Positions 1 through 5,709 of a DNA stretch of 5,803 nucleotides are shown one piece after another (the stretch's first letter is position 1; the number at the start of each line of letters is the position of its first letter). The stretch spans positions 1 through 5,803 of the forward strand of contig JABIYQ010000508.1 in the NCBI GenBank assembly GCA_018702715.1. The letters are read 5' to 3'. Origin of the DNA: Desulfobacula sp. GTDB lineage: Bacteria; Desulfobacterota; Desulfobacteria; Desulfobacterales; Desulfobacteraceae. The translations under genes and the position numbers were made by a program. The notes under the pieces were generated by a model that saw only the letters and a list, made by a program, of their open reading frames with translations, was not told the DNA's origin and searched no databases.

Positions 1-662
1 ATCTGAAATACCCTTGCATAATTATAAGACAGATTTTCCATGACAATTAAGACCCCCCCCTGTTTTAAATTCTGTATGATTTCCATTAAAAGAGATATAC
101 CGGAACGATCAATAGAGAAACTGTCATCCAGTGTCATGCATACCTCTTTGACATTTAGAAGGGATTCATCTTTAAATAGAACAGAAAATGCGTCTTTTGC
201 TGATGAGGTAAATTTTCCTTTTATTGAAATGACAAGTCTGTGCTTATCCCTGCTTTCTGAAAATTCAAAGCATTGGTTTAAGGGCATCTTTCTTCTTTTT
301 TCAGCCCGGGCAAGGGCTGAGTTCAACGCCAGTCTTTCAACCGGTTTGTTAATAAAATCAGATGCATTCAGATCAAGGGCCTCCACTGCTTTTTCCATAT
401 CTCCGTGACCGGTGATAATAATGACTTCTGATGGTTTTCCCGTTTTCCTGATTCGGCGCAGGACTTCCAGCCCGTCAATTCCCGGCATCTTGATATCCGT
501 AAAAACGATCTCAGGAGAAATCTCATCGAACAGAGCCAGTCCTTTTACCCCGTCTTCTGCAATATAGACTTCATATCCATAAGCATTCAGGAAAAGCTTG
601 AACATGGAAAGCGTTGGTTTTTCATCATCTATGACTAAAATTTTTATTTTCCTTTGATTCAT
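1..662 (-). CDS. Response regulator, REC domain fused to a STAS-like domain (3' end outside window)
   Basis: Cytoplasmic output protein of the two-component system. The frame is open from ATG at 662 to the window edge, giving 220 residues with no stop, so the C-terminus is missing. Residues 1-122 are a standard receiver domain: acidic pair D12-D13, phospho-acceptor D56 in the stretch VFTDIKMPGIDG, T84 in IIITGHGD, and K106 in FINKPVE. Residues 132-220 show no helix-turn-helix, AAA+ or GGDEF features. They instead follow the STAS (SpoIIAA/RsbV) pattern: a GKF turn near 149, a hydrophobic strand ending at IDRSG (D185, S187) in the place of the IDSSG phosphoserine loop, then a helix and QGGVLIV. 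The start overlaps the kinase stop codon by ATGA (659-662), and AGGA lies 9 nt upstream. I infer that phosphorylation at D56 controls a partner-switching interaction, not DNA binding. REC is certain; the STAS call rests on motif reading. Confidence 0.9.
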   Translation of the reverse strand, partial: MNQRKIKILVIDDEKPTLSMFKLFLNAYGYEVYIAEDGVKGLALFDEISPEIVFTDIKMPGIDGLEVLRRIRKTGKPSEVIIITGHGDMEKAVEALDLNASDFINKPVERLALNSALARAEKRRKMPLNQCFEFSESRDKHRLVISIKGKFTSSAKDAFSVLFKDESLLNVKEVCMTLDDSFSIDRSGISLLMEIIQNLKQGGVLIVMENLSYNYARVFQ

Positions 663-2533
663 ACGACGTCATCCTTTCCGGTCCAGTGAGCCGGGAACAT
701 GATCCTGAAATGGGTTCCGCTTCCAGGTGTGCTTTTTACACTGATATTTCCATTATAATCCCTTACAATTCCCTGGATAATGGGGAGACCCAGTCCAAGC
801 CCCTCACCCATCTCCTTTGTGGTATAAAAAGACTCAAAAATGCTGTCCATCTGATCTGACTCAATTCCGGCACCATTGTCAGATACGTCAATACAGACAG
901 TTTTATGGTCAAAAAAAGATGAGATGGTGATCTTCCCTTTTTCGATGTCTTTCAGCAGTTCTATTCTTTCATTCACTGCATCCCTGGCATTGGTTACAAG
1001 ATTGAAAATCACCTGTTCCATCCTATTATTATGGGCCAGAATCGATGGGATTGATTCATTCAGATCCAATATGAGATCAATGTTCTGAAGGGTAATCTGC
1101 CTTCCGATTATCTTATTTACCGATCGGATGCAATTATTGACATTGATCACTTCTCTTGCAAAATCCGCTTTCCTTGAGAACGTTTTAAGACGACCCACGA
1201 TCTCAGCCGCGCGAGACACCTGGCTGCTGATCTGTGTTAACACCATCCTTCGGTCTACTTCTTCAATTTTTTTTTTTCTTTCATCCATCATGCAAAGGTA
1301 TTCACTACCCATTTTAATGGCGTTCAAGGGCTGATTGATCTCGTGGGCAATCCCGGCAGACATTTTTTCAAGATTGGTCATTTTACTGGCCTGGATCAAC
1401 TGGGAATCCTTTTCAACCAGCTCTGTGATATCTGTGGCCGCCACAATAATCACATCCTCATTCCTATATTCGGAAGGGCTTGAGTGGATATTGACAAACA
1501 CTGACCCACCGTTTTTTTTATAAAATTTGACCTTTGAGCTGATGACCATGGTTTCGCTTTCAGAATATTCCGGTGTAATTTTTCCATCATCCAGGCTGCC
1601 AAGAGTGGAAAGGCTCATTCCAATCAATTCTTCCCTGTCATATCCGAACAGTTCCGTGGAATTGGGATTGGCATCCAGAATTTCAAAGGTCTTTTTGTTG
1701 ACAACAAATATGGGATTCGGGCCGCTTTGAAACAAGGATCTGTATTTTCTCTGGGACTCCTTAAGTTTGTCAGTGGACTGTTTCAGCTGGGAGGTCATCT
1801 TGATGAATGAATTGGTCAGCTTGGCAATTTCATCATCTTTTGCACCTGCCTCGGAATTCTCTTTATCCAGATCATAATTAGACATAATATTGAAATTTCC
1901 CTTGGTGAGCTGGTCTGTGTAGCGGATCAGGGAAGACACCGGCTTTGTAATATGGAGGGCGAGCCTGTGACTTAAAAAGAAAAATATAACACTCACCATG
2001 GAGAGGAAACTTAAAAACACAAGTCTTAAATTGGAGATCAGTTTTTCGATATGCTGCTTTTCAAGACCAACCTGGACAGACCCGACAGTATAGATACCTT
2101 CTTCGACCGGAACCACCACATGGAATACAGAATCCCTGTCCACATCAATACTGGTGATGTGCTCTTTTGTATAATCCTGATTTTTCACAATTGTTTTTAT
2201 ATTCAGGGGAAATCCCTTTGTAAAGGTGTGGGCAAGAATATTTCCCTGGTTATCACTGATAATCAGATATTTTACAATATCCTTCCGGTTTCCAAGTTTT
2301 GCATCATATGCCAGTGCTGTCAGTTCAGCCCGGTTCTTTGTGAGGATATACACCCTGGAACTGTCAGCAATACTCTGGGCAATACCGATACCTCTTTTTT
2401 TCAATTCACTGGTCAATCCTGTAATTAAAAGCGACCGGGTAAACAAAGCGATCAGAATACTGACCAGAAGGATAAATCCCAGGCAGGAAACAAAGATTTT
2501 ATTTTTGAGTGTTAATTTATTTATAATATTCAT
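659..2533 (-). CDS. Membrane-bound sensor histidine kinase (periplasmic sensor-HAMP-PAS-HisKA-HATPase)
   Basis: A 624-residue inner-membrane autokinase that should phosphorylate the regulator encoded next to it. TM1 spans about residues 13-35. Residues 36-168 form a periplasmic region that may be Cache-like. TM2 spans about 169-188. A HAMP linker follows (about 188-255, with ITKPVSSLIRYTDQL), then a PAS domain (about 263-372: PNPIFVV, ILDANPNSTELFGY, ATDIT). The HisKA H-box is GIAHEINQP with H397. The ATPase domain has the N-box NLVTNARDAV (N515), the G1 box DVSDNGAGI (D552), the F-box FESFYTTK and the G2 box GEGLGLGLP (576-584). No key residue is missing, and there is no attached receiver. 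The ATG at 2531-2533 overlaps the upstream stop as ATGA, with GGTG about 8 nt before it. The gene carries an 11-A run (1267-1277, T on the plus strand) in the HisKA helix. The periplasmic domain could bind a ligand directly or dock the binding protein encoded upstream. Confidence 0.96.
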   Translation of the reverse strand: MNIINKLTLKNKIFVSCLGFILLVSILIALFTRSLLITGLTSELKKRGIGIAQSIADSSRVYILTKNRAELTALAYDAKLGNRKDIVKYLIISDNQGNILAHTFTKGFPLNIKTIVKNQDYTKEHITSIDVDRDSVFHVVVPVEEGIYTVGSVQVGLEKQHIEKLISNLRLVFLSFLSMVSVIFFFLSHRLALHITKPVSSLIRYTDQLTKGNFNIMSNYDLDKENSEAGAKDDEIAKLTNSFIKMTSQLKQSTDKLKESQRKYRSLFQSGPNPIFVVNKKTFEILDANPNSTELFGYDREELIGMSLSTLGSLDDGKITPEYSESETMVISSKVKFYKKNGGSVFVNIHSSPSEYRNEDVIIVAATDITELVEKDSQLIQASKMTNLEKMSAGIAHEINQPLNAIKMGSEYLCMMDERKKKIEEVDRRMVLTQISSQVSRAAEIVGRLKTFSRKADFAREVINVNNCIRSVNKIIGRQITLQNIDLILDLNESIPSILAHNNRMEQVIFNLVTNARDAVNERIELLKDIEKGKITISSFFDHKTVCIDVSDNGAGIESDQMDSIFESFYTTKEMGEGLGLGLPIIQGIVRDYNGNISVKSTPGSGTHFRIMFPAHWTGKDDVV

Positions 2534-3729
2534 TTGATCAGCACCAGTTCACCCTGTTTAATCATGGTGTAATAGACTTCATCCAGCCCCTGGTAGTCAT
2601 TTATCCCAAAAGACAAAGGGTTTTTTATTCCCAGATCATATTGATGGATGGATTCAATGGCAGTGATAAATTTCTCCCGGGTGATGTCCTGGCCGGCCCG
2701 TTTGAGGCCTTCTGTCAGAATCCTTGCATTCAGATACCCTTCAAGCCCCACAAAACTGGGCTTACTGTTGGGATAGTATGTGTTCAGCAATGTAATATAT
2801 TCTTTTACCCCGGGTAACGACTCTTTTGTGCGGTCAAAATTAGGTGGCGGTACAACCTGGGTGACAATGACCCCTTCCCCATTTTTCCCGAGCCTTCTGG
2901 CAAGCTCTTTGGAACCGACAAAAGATACATTATGGAACAAGGGCGAAAAGTTACTTTCTTTGGCAAGATTAATAAATTTAGCACAGGAATCATAGGTCCC
3001 GATCATGACCACGGCCTGGGCTTCGGATTGAATAATTTTTTCAAGACCGGCCTCCACATCCAGGGTCCCCCTGACATAAGATCCCTTTGCCACCGGTATC
3101 AACCCATACTTTTTAAGCGCTATCTCAGTACCTCTGAGTCCGTCAAATCCATATTCGTCATATTGGTAAAAGACCGCCACCTTATCAAGGTTCCTTTTTT
3201 TTACGATCAGGTCAACTGCGGCCTGGGTTTCCTTGTAATAGGATGCCCGAATATTGATCAGGTACCGGTTGACAGGCTGGCGAAGGCGGTTTGCCCCTGT
3301 AAACATACCAACCAAAGGAATCCTGGCTTCACTGACCAGGGGAATAATTCTCACCGTGGTCGGTGTCCCCACGTAACAGAACAGGGCAAACACCTGGTTT
3401 TCAAGTATCAGCTTCTGTGTATTATAGAGACACTGAGTGGGGTTATACCGGTCATCCAGGGCAATCAGTTTAAGTTTTCTTTTATGGATTCCGCCTTTTT
3501 CATTGATGTGATGGATATAAGACATGGCTCCCTGAAGCATCTGGGTTCCCAGGTATCCTGCATGTCCCCCCAGGGCGAGGGATGACCCGATCAAAATCTC
3601 CTCTGTTTTGATTCCTGTCCGGTTTTCAGGCATTATATCTGACTGCTTGGGGGGTGTGCAGGCTCCCCCGTAAAACAATAAAAAAAACAAACAGAAAGAA
3701 TAGATAAAACCCTTTAGAATCAGGATCAT
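2530..3729 (-). CDS. Periplasmic type I solute-binding lipoprotein (LivJ/Peripla_BP_6 family), probable receptor for the kinase
   Basis: A 399-residue periplasmic binding protein, first gene of the operon. Residues 1-23 are a signal peptide: K6, then a hydrophobic core at 8-20. The likely lipidation site is C24 in LFYGGAC; the -3 glycine is not the usual leucine, so the lipobox is atypical. The mature part has the fold pattern of the branched-chain amino acid/amide binding family: ILIGSSLALGGHAGYLG (46-61), GAMSYIHHINEKGGI (67-81), LIALDDRYNP (88-97), GTPTT (121-125), QYDEYGFDG (189-197), VMIGTYD (241-247) and VGLEGYLNARIL (327-338). The ligand cannot be read from this, but small amino acids, amides or organic acids are usual for the family. 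No LivHMGF permease or ATPase genes are adjacent in the operon, and the stop overlaps the kinase start (ATGA at 2530-2533). A sensing role is therefore more likely than transport. Start ATG 3727-3729 has only a weak GGGA upstream, but it gives a good signal peptide. Confidence 0.93.
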   Translation of the reverse strand: MILILKGFIYSFCLFFLLFYGGACTPPKQSDIMPENRTGIKTEEILIGSSLALGGHAGYLGTQMLQGAMSYIHHINEKGGIHKRKLKLIALDDRYNPTQCLYNTQKLILENQVFALFCYVGTPTTVRIIPLVSEARIPLVGMFTGANRLRQPVNRYLINIRASYYKETQAAVDLIVKKRNLDKVAVFYQYDEYGFDGLRGTEIALKKYGLIPVAKGSYVRGTLDVEAGLEKIIQSEAQAVVMIGTYDSCAKFINLAKESNFSPLFHNVSFVGSKELARRLGKNGEGVIVTQVVPPPNFDRTKESLPGVKEYITLLNTYYPNSKPSFVGLEGYLNARILTEGLKRAGQDITREKFITAIESIHQYDLGIKNPLSFGINDYQGLDEVYYTMIKQGELVLIK

Positions 3730-3778
3730 TATTTTATTTTCCCAATGCAGATTAAATTATCAAATTTGTCTGGTTCAA

Positions 3779-3807
3779 ACAATAAAATAGGAGATAGTGA
3801 ATGTCAA
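3779..3807 (-). promoter_or_regulatory. Candidate sigma-70 promoter of the binding protein-kinase-regulator operon
   Basis: On the minus strand TTGACA (3807-3802, a perfect -35) is followed by 17 nt and TATTGT (3784-3779, 4 of 6 matches to TATAAT). Transcription would begin near 3772, leaving a leader of about 43 nt before the ATG at 3729. This is read by eye; the spacing and -35 are good and the -10 is ordinary. Confidence 0.5.
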
Positions 3808-4056
3808 TTTTTTTCCCTTTAGGCCCAAAACAAACATGAAATAAGTAATAAAAATTGATATTCGCGTCAACACTTGAAGTGCGAAATATTTTCATTCCAC
3901 TGGTATAGAAAATCACACAACAAAAAAAAAGACGCTACATAATTGGAGATAGAGCAAATCTTGTTTAGCCCCCCAGAAAATTATTTCCAAAAATCCTCAA
4001 TCGTAATTCAGTTTTATAAAATTCAATCTGTAAGAATCACATTCAAAGGAGAGCAG
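3808..4056. other. AT-rich intergenic stretch with one short palindrome
   Basis: Roughly 250 nt lie between the operon promoter and the stop of the next minus-strand gene. I see no convincing gene, RNA or terminator. It holds a perfect 11-nt palindrome, CACTTGAAGTG (3871-3881), about 65 nt upstream of the candidate -35 box, which could be an operator half of unknown specificity. A run of nine A (within 3922-3930) and a short run of C (near 3969-3974) are the only other notable stretches. A 49-codon minus-strand frame starting near 3894 overlaps the promoter and is probably chance. Confidence 0.4.
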
Positions 4057-4347
4057 TTAAGAAAAAAAAAGTGAATATTTTTTTTCCGGGTTAATACAAT
4101 CAGAAACTATTTCTCCAGTTTTTTTAGAAATTGCAATTATACGGGAGGCTTCTTCATGAGAAGGGCCTTCCTCTATGTCATGAACAAAAAAGCAATCTTT
4201 AAGTTCATCAGGATAATAAAAATCGTCCCAATTACCTGGGAGCTTATCTTTTATTACCAGTTTTTTTGCTTTTTCTTTTGCCTTTTTTACAAGATAAATC
4301 TCAAGGGCTACTCGACTCTGTTCTTTTGATATTTGATAATTGGAAAT
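4057..4347 (-). CDS. Small cytoplasmic protein of unknown function, probable AUU start
   Basis: The frame encodes 96 residues and ends in TAA. I do not recognise the family with certainty. It is hydrophilic with no signal peptide or membrane segment. A Lys-rich N-terminal helix (ISKEQSRVALEIYLVKKAKE) is followed by strands KKLVIKDKLPGNWDDFYY and DCFFVHDIEEGP, then RIIAISKKTGEIVSD. The pattern of N-terminal helix plus a final strand ending in KKTGEI recalls small immunity proteins of the YrhB/Imm35 kind, but this is only a resemblance. The frame has no ATG, GTG or TTG at all. An in-frame TGA lies three sense codons upstream of the ATT at 4347-4345, and GAGGTGA sits 4 nt before that ATT. Initiation at AUU (used by infC and pcnB in E. 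coli) is therefore the best reading; the alternative is a start-codon mutation in a decaying gene. The protein-like composition throughout supports a real gene, past or present. Confidence 0.62.
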   Translation of the reverse strand: MSNYQISKEQSRVALEIYLVKKAKEKAKKLVIKDKLPGNWDDFYYPDELKDCFFVHDIEEGPSHEEASRIIAISKKTGEIVSDCINPEKKYSLFFS

Positions 4348-4351
4348 GATT

Positions 4352-4358
4352 TCACCTC
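4352..4358 (-). promoter_or_regulatory. Shine-Dalgarno sequence GAGGTGA that fixes the ATT start
   Basis: The minus strand reads GAGGTGA, then AATC, then the ATT codon. Complementarity to the 16S rRNA tail is strong and the spacing is ideal for ATT at 4347-4345. The adjacent ATC (4350-4348) is too close. The in-frame TGA at 4359-4357 overlaps the ribosome site and excludes any start further upstream. Confidence 0.6.
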
Positions 4359-4370
4359 AATATATGATTG

Positions 4371-4376
4371 ATTATA
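4371..4376 (-). promoter_or_regulatory. Candidate -10 box (TATAAT) for the 96-residue gene
   Basis: A perfect TATAAT on the minus strand would place the transcript start near 4364, giving a leader of roughly 17 nt that contains the ribosome site. No good -35 element stands 16-18 nt upstream, and the surroundings are AT-rich, so chance is possible. Confidence 0.3.
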
Positions 4377-4476
4377 TTTTTAACCTTGTCATAGTTTCGG
4401 CACCTTGCTTGCAGATCTAACAAACCAGAACAAGTGCGTCAATAGGTAAAAACCCCTATTTTTAACCAGATTCGCT

Positions 4477-4563
4477 TTATTCCTTGAATTCTCTTCCCCC
4501 AAGTGTAATAAACTTAATAACAAACTCAGTTCCATATTCGCCATAATCTGAAATGGGAGATTC
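4477..4563 (-). pseudogene. Short remnant of a protein-coding frame, possibly the end of a toxin-type protein
   Basis: An open stretch of 28 sense codons lies between an in-frame TGA (4566-4564) and TAA (4479-4477). It has no start codon of its own. The peptide is strikingly protein-like, with Gly, Glu and beta-branched residues in alternation: it includes SDYGEYGTEF, VIKFITLGGR and ends EFKE. From memory this resembles the YGxxYxVxxxxxGxxGR core of DUF6883-type domains found at the C-termini of polymorphic toxins, but the fragment is too short to be sure. It points the same way as the 96-residue gene downstream, so an eroded toxin/immunity pair is possible. It may equally be a chance open stretch. 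Confidence 0.3.
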
Positions 4564-4565
4564 TC

Positions 4566-4757
4566 ATGTACCTATCTGAAGAGAAACGAGCGGAAATCAG
4601 GAAATGTATTGAAAATCAAAAATCTAATTCAGAATTCAATTCAGGACAAAATAAAGAGAATCATATCAAAGGGTTTCATGTTACAGCAAGGGTTAGCAAA
4701 GTTTCCCAAATTTTATTTGATGCCAGGGATGGGAGAGAAGTGTTTACACCGTTTTAG
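4566..4757 (+). CDS. Small orphan protein of unknown function (63 residues)
   Basis: ATG at 4566 is preceded by GGGAG with 6 nt spacing, a good ribosome site. The product is hydrophilic and has no signal peptide or membrane segment. The first 18 residues (MYLSEEKRAEIRKCIENQ) look helical, residues 19-34 are a Ser/Asn/Gln-rich linker, and the rest (ITARV-like, with VTARVSKVSQILFDARDG) looks like beta structure ending in FTPF. I do not recognise a family. The linker is coded by near-repeats of AATTCA. The start lies directly against the end of the minus-strand remnant at 4563. It could be an intact small gene or a fragment joined to a new start; the codon composition is as AT-rich as the surrounding block. 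Confidence 0.42.
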   Translation: MYLSEEKRAEIRKCIENQKSNSEFNSGQNKENHIKGFHVTARVSKVSQILFDARDGREVFTPF

Positions 4758-4777
4758 AGGGTAAATTAATTAATACA

Positions 4778-4918
4778 ATGAAAACAATCAACAGAACAGC
4801 AATAACCATCATCCCAAAACAACCATACATTGATTGGGCGAATAGCTTTGATGATGCAGAAAATTATGACACTCCACATGCGACAACAATTTTAATCCGA
4901 AATTATATTGTGTTATAG
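4778..4918 (+). pseudogene. Truncated N-terminal part of a small conserved hypothetical protein
   Basis: ATG at 4778 opens a frame of 46 residues ending at TAG 4916-4918. The first 26 residues (MKTINRTAITIIPKQPYIDW, then ANSFDD) closely recall the N-terminus of uncharacterised cytosolic proteins of roughly 90 residues seen in Desulfobacterales and related bacteria, in which an NRTA...KQP.IDWAN segment is followed by an acidic loop, an ILI-type strand and an acidic, aromatic C-terminal half. Here HATTILI is present, but the frame then stops after a few unrelated residues and none of the other frames clearly restores the missing half. There is no ribosome site at proper distance; AGAGG is 17 nt upstream. 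The family resemblance is from memory; truncation is an inference from it. Confidence 0.45.
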
Positions 4919-4999
4919 CTCATAATTTAATAATCTACATGGAATTCATTTTTGGTTTCTATGTTTCTCACACCTGTGGGGATGTGGATTAAATCGCAA

Positions 5000-5005
5000 T
5001 ATGAT
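5000..5005 (+). promoter_or_regulatory. Weak candidate -10 box upstream of the transglutaminase-like gene
   Basis: TATGAT matches the sigma-70 -10 consensus at 5 of 6 positions and would give a leader of about 28 nt before the ATG at 5040. The hexamer 17 nt upstream (TGGGGA) is a poor -35, so this is tentative. The rest of 4919-5039 shows no gene. Confidence 0.25.
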
Positions 5006-5039
5006 TTTTTTGGAGAAAATATAAACACAGGTTTAAATT

Positions 5040-5702
5040 ATGGAAAAATATCTTAGTCCCACATATTATATTGACAGTGAACATCCGGCAGTGATTGAGT
5101 TTTCGAATAAAAATATCAAATCAGGTGAAAAAGAGATCCAAAAGGCAATTCAACTTTACTATGCCGTCCGGGACGGCATCCGATACAACCCCTATAGCAT
5201 GGAGCCGTTCAAAGAATCCATGAAGGCAAGCGCTGTCCTGAACAGAGGAGATGGATACTGTGTGGCCAAGGCTGTGCTTCTGGCTGCCTGTGCCAGGAGT
5301 CAGAAGATTCCGGCACGACTTGGGTTTGCCGATGTTAAAAATCATCTGACCACAAAACGGCTGATGAGACTGATGGGAACGGATGTATATATTTACCACG
5401 GCTATACGGAGATGTTTTTAAACAATAAATGGGTAAAGGCAACCCCTGCATTCAATCTTACGCTGTGCACCAATTTTAATGTCAAGCCTCTGGAATTTGA
5501 CGGAACAAAAGATTCTATCTTCCATCCCTTTGACCAATCCGGGAACAAACATATGGAATATGTAAAGGATCATGGAACATTCTCCGACCTTCCATGGGAA
5601 ACAATCATGGCCGCGTCAAAGAAAAGCTATCCTGTATATTTTGAAGATCTTGAAAGACGGTCCAAGGATTTTTCAGCAGAAGCCTTAAAAGAGAATCAAT
5701 AG
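5040..5702 (+). CDS. Transglutaminase-like cysteine protein (cytoplasmic)
   Basis: A 220-residue protein with the transglutaminase/papain-like core. It has no signal peptide. The catalytic Cys is C74 in RGDGYCVAKAVLLAACAR, preceded by a helical region with YYAVRDGIRYNPY (40-52). The catalytic His is H120 in YIYHGYTEMFLNNKWVKA. The third triad position, usually Asp in a W-x-x-x-D-P context, is T135 in WVKATPAFN, so the triad is Cys-His-Thr by simple alignment. Members may act as proteases, amidases or acyltransferases; the substrate is not predictable here. The C-terminal part (150-220) is specific to the subfamily and rich in aromatic and charged residues. Start: ATG at 5040 follows CAGG with 8 nt spacing; a stronger GGAGA lies about 25 nt upstream and is too far. 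A second gene begins 7 nt after the stop, indicating an operon. Family assignment is firm; activity is not. Confidence 0.88.
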   Translation: MEKYLSPTYYIDSEHPAVIEFSNKNIKSGEKEIQKAIQLYYAVRDGIRYNPYSMEPFKESMKASAVLNRGDGYCVAKAVLLAACARSQKIPARLGFADVKNHLTTKRLMRLMGTDVYIYHGYTEMFLNNKWVKATPAFNLTLCTNFNVKPLEFDGTKDSIFHPFDQSGNKHMEYVKDHGTFSDLPWETIMAASKKSYPVYFEDLERRSKDFSAEALKENQ

Positions 5703-5709
5703 GATTGCT

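Noticed and set aside
40..408. Long plus-strand frame opposite the response regulator
   Set aside because: The opposite strand carries an unmistakable receiver/STAS protein; this frame is its shadow.
2932..3585. 217-codon plus-strand frame opposite the binding protein
   Set aside because: It is antisense to a clear LivJ-type protein and shows no domain pattern of its own.
3740..3894. 49-codon minus-strand frame starting at ATG near 3894, ending close to 3748
   Set aside because: It overlaps the best promoter of the operon, lacks a ribosome site, and has a random-looking composition.
4153..4170. Short dyads around GAAGGGCCTTC
   Set aside because: They lie inside the coding frame of the 96-residue protein and are short enough to arise by chance.
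4441..4460. Inverted repeat AATAGG/CCTATT with an 8-nt loop followed by T on the plus strand
   Set aside because: The stem is only 6 AT-rich pairs, no plus-strand gene ends before it, and in the minus direction there is no T tract after it.
4625..4644. Three near-copies of AATTCA in the 63-residue frame
   Set aside because: Too short and imperfect to be called a repeat element; likely simple AT-rich coding for Asn, Ser and Phe.
3808..5039. Search for CRISPR repeats, tRNA, transposase, integrase or terminal inverted repeats in the AT-rich block
   Set aside because: No spaced direct repeats, cloverleaf pattern or recombinase motif could be seen by eye.
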